Source: Acanthacorydalis orientalis (lineage: Eukaryota > Arthropoda > Insecta > Megaloptera > Corydalidae). From it: a stretch of DNA of 64,000 nt. Where the stretch lies: NCBI GenBank assembly GCA_034766995.1, contig CM068313.1, forward strand, positions 18,542,512 to 18,606,511, given 5' to 3'. Positions 61,663-64,000 of this stretch are shown in pieces. Made by a program: the position numbers and the translations under genes. The notes beneath the pieces were generated by a model, which was not told the origin of the DNA, did no database searches, and saw nothing but the letters and a program-made list of their open reading frames with translations. Position 1 is the first letter of the stretch. Every line of letters starts with the position of its first letter.

Positions 61663-62034
61663 AAAAGATATATAATGAGGTAAATGGGCAAATAATAATA
61701 TAAAGAGAATTATAGTTAATAAACATTATAATTTTTAAATAAGTGTTGAAAAAATGTCAGTTATTAAAAATAAAATAAAAATATAAATTTATTAATTTAA
61801 TTTGGGATTGATTCTTGACTTCTATAAATAAAAATCAATTAGCAATAAAGTTACAAATTTTAAGTATAAATGATACCTTGTATATATGTTTTATCAATAT
61901 TGATAAAAGTGGTTGTTTTTTAATGATCATATTTAACTATATATATTTTAGTTGGATGATTATTTACATAATATCAATTTTTAATTATAAATATAAATCG
62001 AACATAATAGGAAATAAAAATAATTAACAGTTAT

Positions 62035-62092
62035 TATATATATATTAAACATACATACATTGCGTATGTATATATATATATATATATATATG
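62035..62092. repeat. (TA)n/(CATA)n microsatellite
   Basis: TA array with CATACATA and GCGTATG interruptions. Confidence 0.93.
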
Positions 62093-62369
62093 AGTTTTAA
62101 AACTTTATTTACGCAACAAATACTTTCTAGTACTTGTTATTTAATCTGTGAATGTTTCTAAAACTGATTATTTTTCAATAAAAATATTTAAATAGGTATG
62201 AATACAAATCTCGTTACATTATTTTTCTTCGCTTTAATGATATTCTACAAGCGTTTACTTTTCAAATTTCATACGATCCTTTATTAACATACATGTACTG
62301 TCATATAAAAAGCTAGAAAATTGTGTTTATGAATATATATATATATATAGGAAGAACGTAAATCTGAAA

Positions 62370-62600
62370 TTGCTAATTTTCCAGCAACGTGCACAGCAGA
62401 CTATGGATGGGGCTATAAAGATATATGCTCGTGGCGTATTAAAACAAAATTCACCGGTGTCATAATTGAATTATAGGTCACCCCTGTCACACTAATTCAC
62501 TGTCTCTTTGGTCGAGTAGCGAACACTCATACAACCAAAAAGCCACAAGTCTCTCAGTTGAGCAAATTATCATTTCTGTCTTTGGCAAGCTACTATACGT
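62370..62600 (+). promoter_or_regulatory. GC-richer island O with a TATA box
   Basis: TATAAAG (62414-62420) is preceded by GGATGGGGC, a GC-rich shoulder typical of a real TATA box. The same text also reads as a possible exon: after TTTTCCAG (ending 62384) an open frame QRAQQTMDGAIKIYARGVLK ends at a stop at 62463-62465. The two readings compete and I cannot choose between them. Confidence 0.28.
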
Positions 62601-63239
62601 CAAATAAAAATATGAAATGTGGTTCATATAATTATTGTCATATTTTTTATAAATTCTAATTTGCACCTAATTTTATTGTAAAGTATAAAATTGTTATTTT
62701 TTAAATAAAAATTATAATTGAAAGGACCTATTTTTAACTGAATTATATGCTTTTTACGATTATTCTTTTAATATATTTTTATTATTTTATTGTTATTTGT
62801 ATCAAGGTTTTATATTATAAATCCATTTAATCTCATATATTGAAAATATATTTTTAATAAATTAAAATAATGAAAATAATATGTTTTAATAAATAACGAT
62901 TATGTCAAATAAAATATTATATGGCTAAAATAAAGATATTTAATATTATTTCTTCGTTTTATAACATTTATTTAAATTTCACAATACATATACAAGTTTA
63001 ACATAATTTATATTTTTTACTAAATATCTAATTTCATTATATATTCAGTGTAAAATACTGTCATAATGTTCTTTAATCATTACCTATATAAAATTAAAGT
63101 AAACAAGCATCTTTAATTTTATTTAATTTTTTATAAAAATTAATGACTTCGTAATTTGTTACTTCCAATAAAATATAGTAGTAGTAAAAAGTAAACGTAA
63201 ATATACTTTTATTAATAATATATAATTCTTTTGTTTCAG
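62601..63239. other. AT-rich non-coding stretch
   Basis: AT-rich spacer without long microsatellites. It ends in a pyrimidine-rich run and CAG at 63239. Confidence 0.65.
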
Positions 63240-63650
63240 TTCTTTGAAGCGAAGTTACTTTTTGATCATCATTATAGCTGTGAATGAAAACGTGTCTGCC
63301 GCACAGACGCTAACCGAAGGTAACACCTTTATTTTTCGTTCTCTATAAGTACATCTGCGTCCTCGAGGAATAAATTTCTCTCGACAAGCTCGTAAAAAGT
63401 ATTAATATCCCAACAAGGACGTGCGAACGCGTTGCCCACTTTACTTACTCTCTGGCCGACATAACGACTCATACCCGCCAGTTTCTTGGCGCGTTACTAA
63501 AAATGTGGCGGTGGTTGTCCCTCAGGAAATGAACCGCTAGATAGCGCGCGCATTGCCAGTCTGTAATTCCCGTTTAATTAAAATCACCTCCGCTTGTTTG
63601 CATCACCATCGTCGCTCTCAGCCTTTAACGTGCTGAAAATTTGTTAAATA
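63240..63650 (+). promoter_or_regulatory. GC-richer island P with an exon-like segment
   Basis: A CpG-bearing island. Its first 80 nt (63240-63319) are bounded by an acceptor-like TTCTTTTGTTTCAG and a donor-like GAAG|GTAACA. One frame is open throughout (SLKRSYFLIIIIAVNENVSA then AQTLTE), hydrophobic in the middle like a signal peptide. The remainder has GCGCG-rich text near 63547 and no open frame. Island plus possible exon would fit the edge of a gene, but nothing identifies the gene. Confidence 0.3.
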
Positions 63651-63876
63651 TTCAGACTATGCAAGTCGTAAATTATTAAAGGATATACAGAGGAAATGTC
63701 TTCATTTTGTTCGTTGTATGTCCTAGTAATTAATGTGCACGTTCATATTCAAATACCGTTTGCGGAAATGTTTCTTTTCAAACCTATTAACTGTTACCTA
63801 CTTCATATTTTTTTAATACTTTAAATGTATGAAAACTTAGACATGTTTACACAAATTTATCTGTGTATATACATAC

Positions 63877-63953
<77 letters not shown>

Positions 63954-64000
63954 TAAATACACCATTTACAAACAAGCAAATTTTAATTAAAATTTAATCA
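63651..64000. other. AT-rich window end with a long microsatellite
   Basis: AT-rich spacer carrying (ACAT)n followed by about 60 bp of pure TA (63869-63950). No gene in the final bases. Confidence 0.7.
63869..63950. repeat. (ACAT)n(AT)n compound microsatellite
   Basis: About five ACAT units followed by a long pure TA array. Confidence 0.96.

Larger units (their letters stand above)
60701..62369. other. AT-rich non-coding stretch
   Basis: AT-rich spacer. It contains TA arrays at 61577-61660 and 62035-62092. The 70-codon frame at 61815-62027 is Ile/Asn/Tyr-rich with no family match. Confidence 0.64.

Noticed and set aside
1..64000. CRISPR array or prokaryotic defence system
   Set aside because: The regular repeats are dinucleotide microsatellites without spacers, and there are no dense ORFs, ribosome binding sites or operons. 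The sequence is eukaryotic.
1..64000. LINE or LTR retrotransposon
   Set aside because: No reverse transcriptase, integrase or gag motif, no paired LTRs and no target-site-flanked poly-A insertion that I could recognise on either strand.

Overview
The window reads as non-coding DNA from an animal nuclear genome, most likely an insect. It is very AT-rich and is broken every one to two kilobases by long (TA)n arrays, many compounded with (GA)n, (GT)n, (CA)n or (TATG)n. Its only recognisable coding sequence is decayed mariner transposase. I found no intact conventional gene, no rRNA or tRNA gene that I can support, no CRISPR array and no bacterial-type operon. Open frames of 60-110 codons are mostly translations of (TA)n (runs of Ile-Tyr) or AT-rich frames with no family signature. 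The assignment to insects is inferred from composition and from the mariner lineages; I cannot name the species, although a hymenopteran would fit.

Mobile elements form the main readable layer. Family 1 has four copies (1-285, 3711-4270, about 7795-8284, 39900-40460) of a ~560 bp non-autonomous element. Each keeps the DNA-binding N-terminus of a mariner transposase, lacks the catalytic domain, and where the ends survive they are Hsmar1-like inverted repeats. Family 2 has three copies (15169-15667 minus, 27157-27644 plus, 43308-43751 plus) of a ~440-500 bp element from a different mariner lineage. All three join the extreme N-terminus to the extreme C-terminus of the transposase at the same place. 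Family 3 is represented by an 819 bp deletion derivative that keeps the damaged DDD catalytic domain (53424-54242), a 3'-end fragment (30288-30492, minus) and a possible 5' scrap (about 7405-7470). Two further TA-flanked DNA elements lie at 22459-22863 (pogo/Tigger-like ends) and 35783-36055. Several of these abut (TA)n arrays, as expected for transposons that duplicate TA on insertion.

The second layer is a set of short islands with clearly higher GC and CpG content, at about 1241-1700, 2821-3160, 5051-5430, 6481-6990, 18590-18880, 24000-24260, 29700-30190, 32740-33130, 34240-34450, 37745-38040, 39330-39560, 42230-42400, 43980-44480, 56330-56790, 60300-60700, 62370-62600 and 63240-63650. In this background they are the natural candidates for cis-regulatory elements, small structured RNAs or isolated exons of a gene whose body lies elsewhere. 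Some carry recognisable motifs: POU octamer, TCF, Grainyhead, E-box, CRE and TATA boxes. One (34304-34440) is closed by an 11-bp perfect inverted repeat enclosing several hairpins, and another (5337-5414) can fold as a pre-miRNA-sized hairpin. A possible 80-nt exon with good splice signals lies at 63240-63319.

The rest, more than four fifths of the window, is AT-rich intergenic or intronic sequence in which I see no genes. A large intron or a gene desert flanking a developmental gene would explain the layout, but that is inference.
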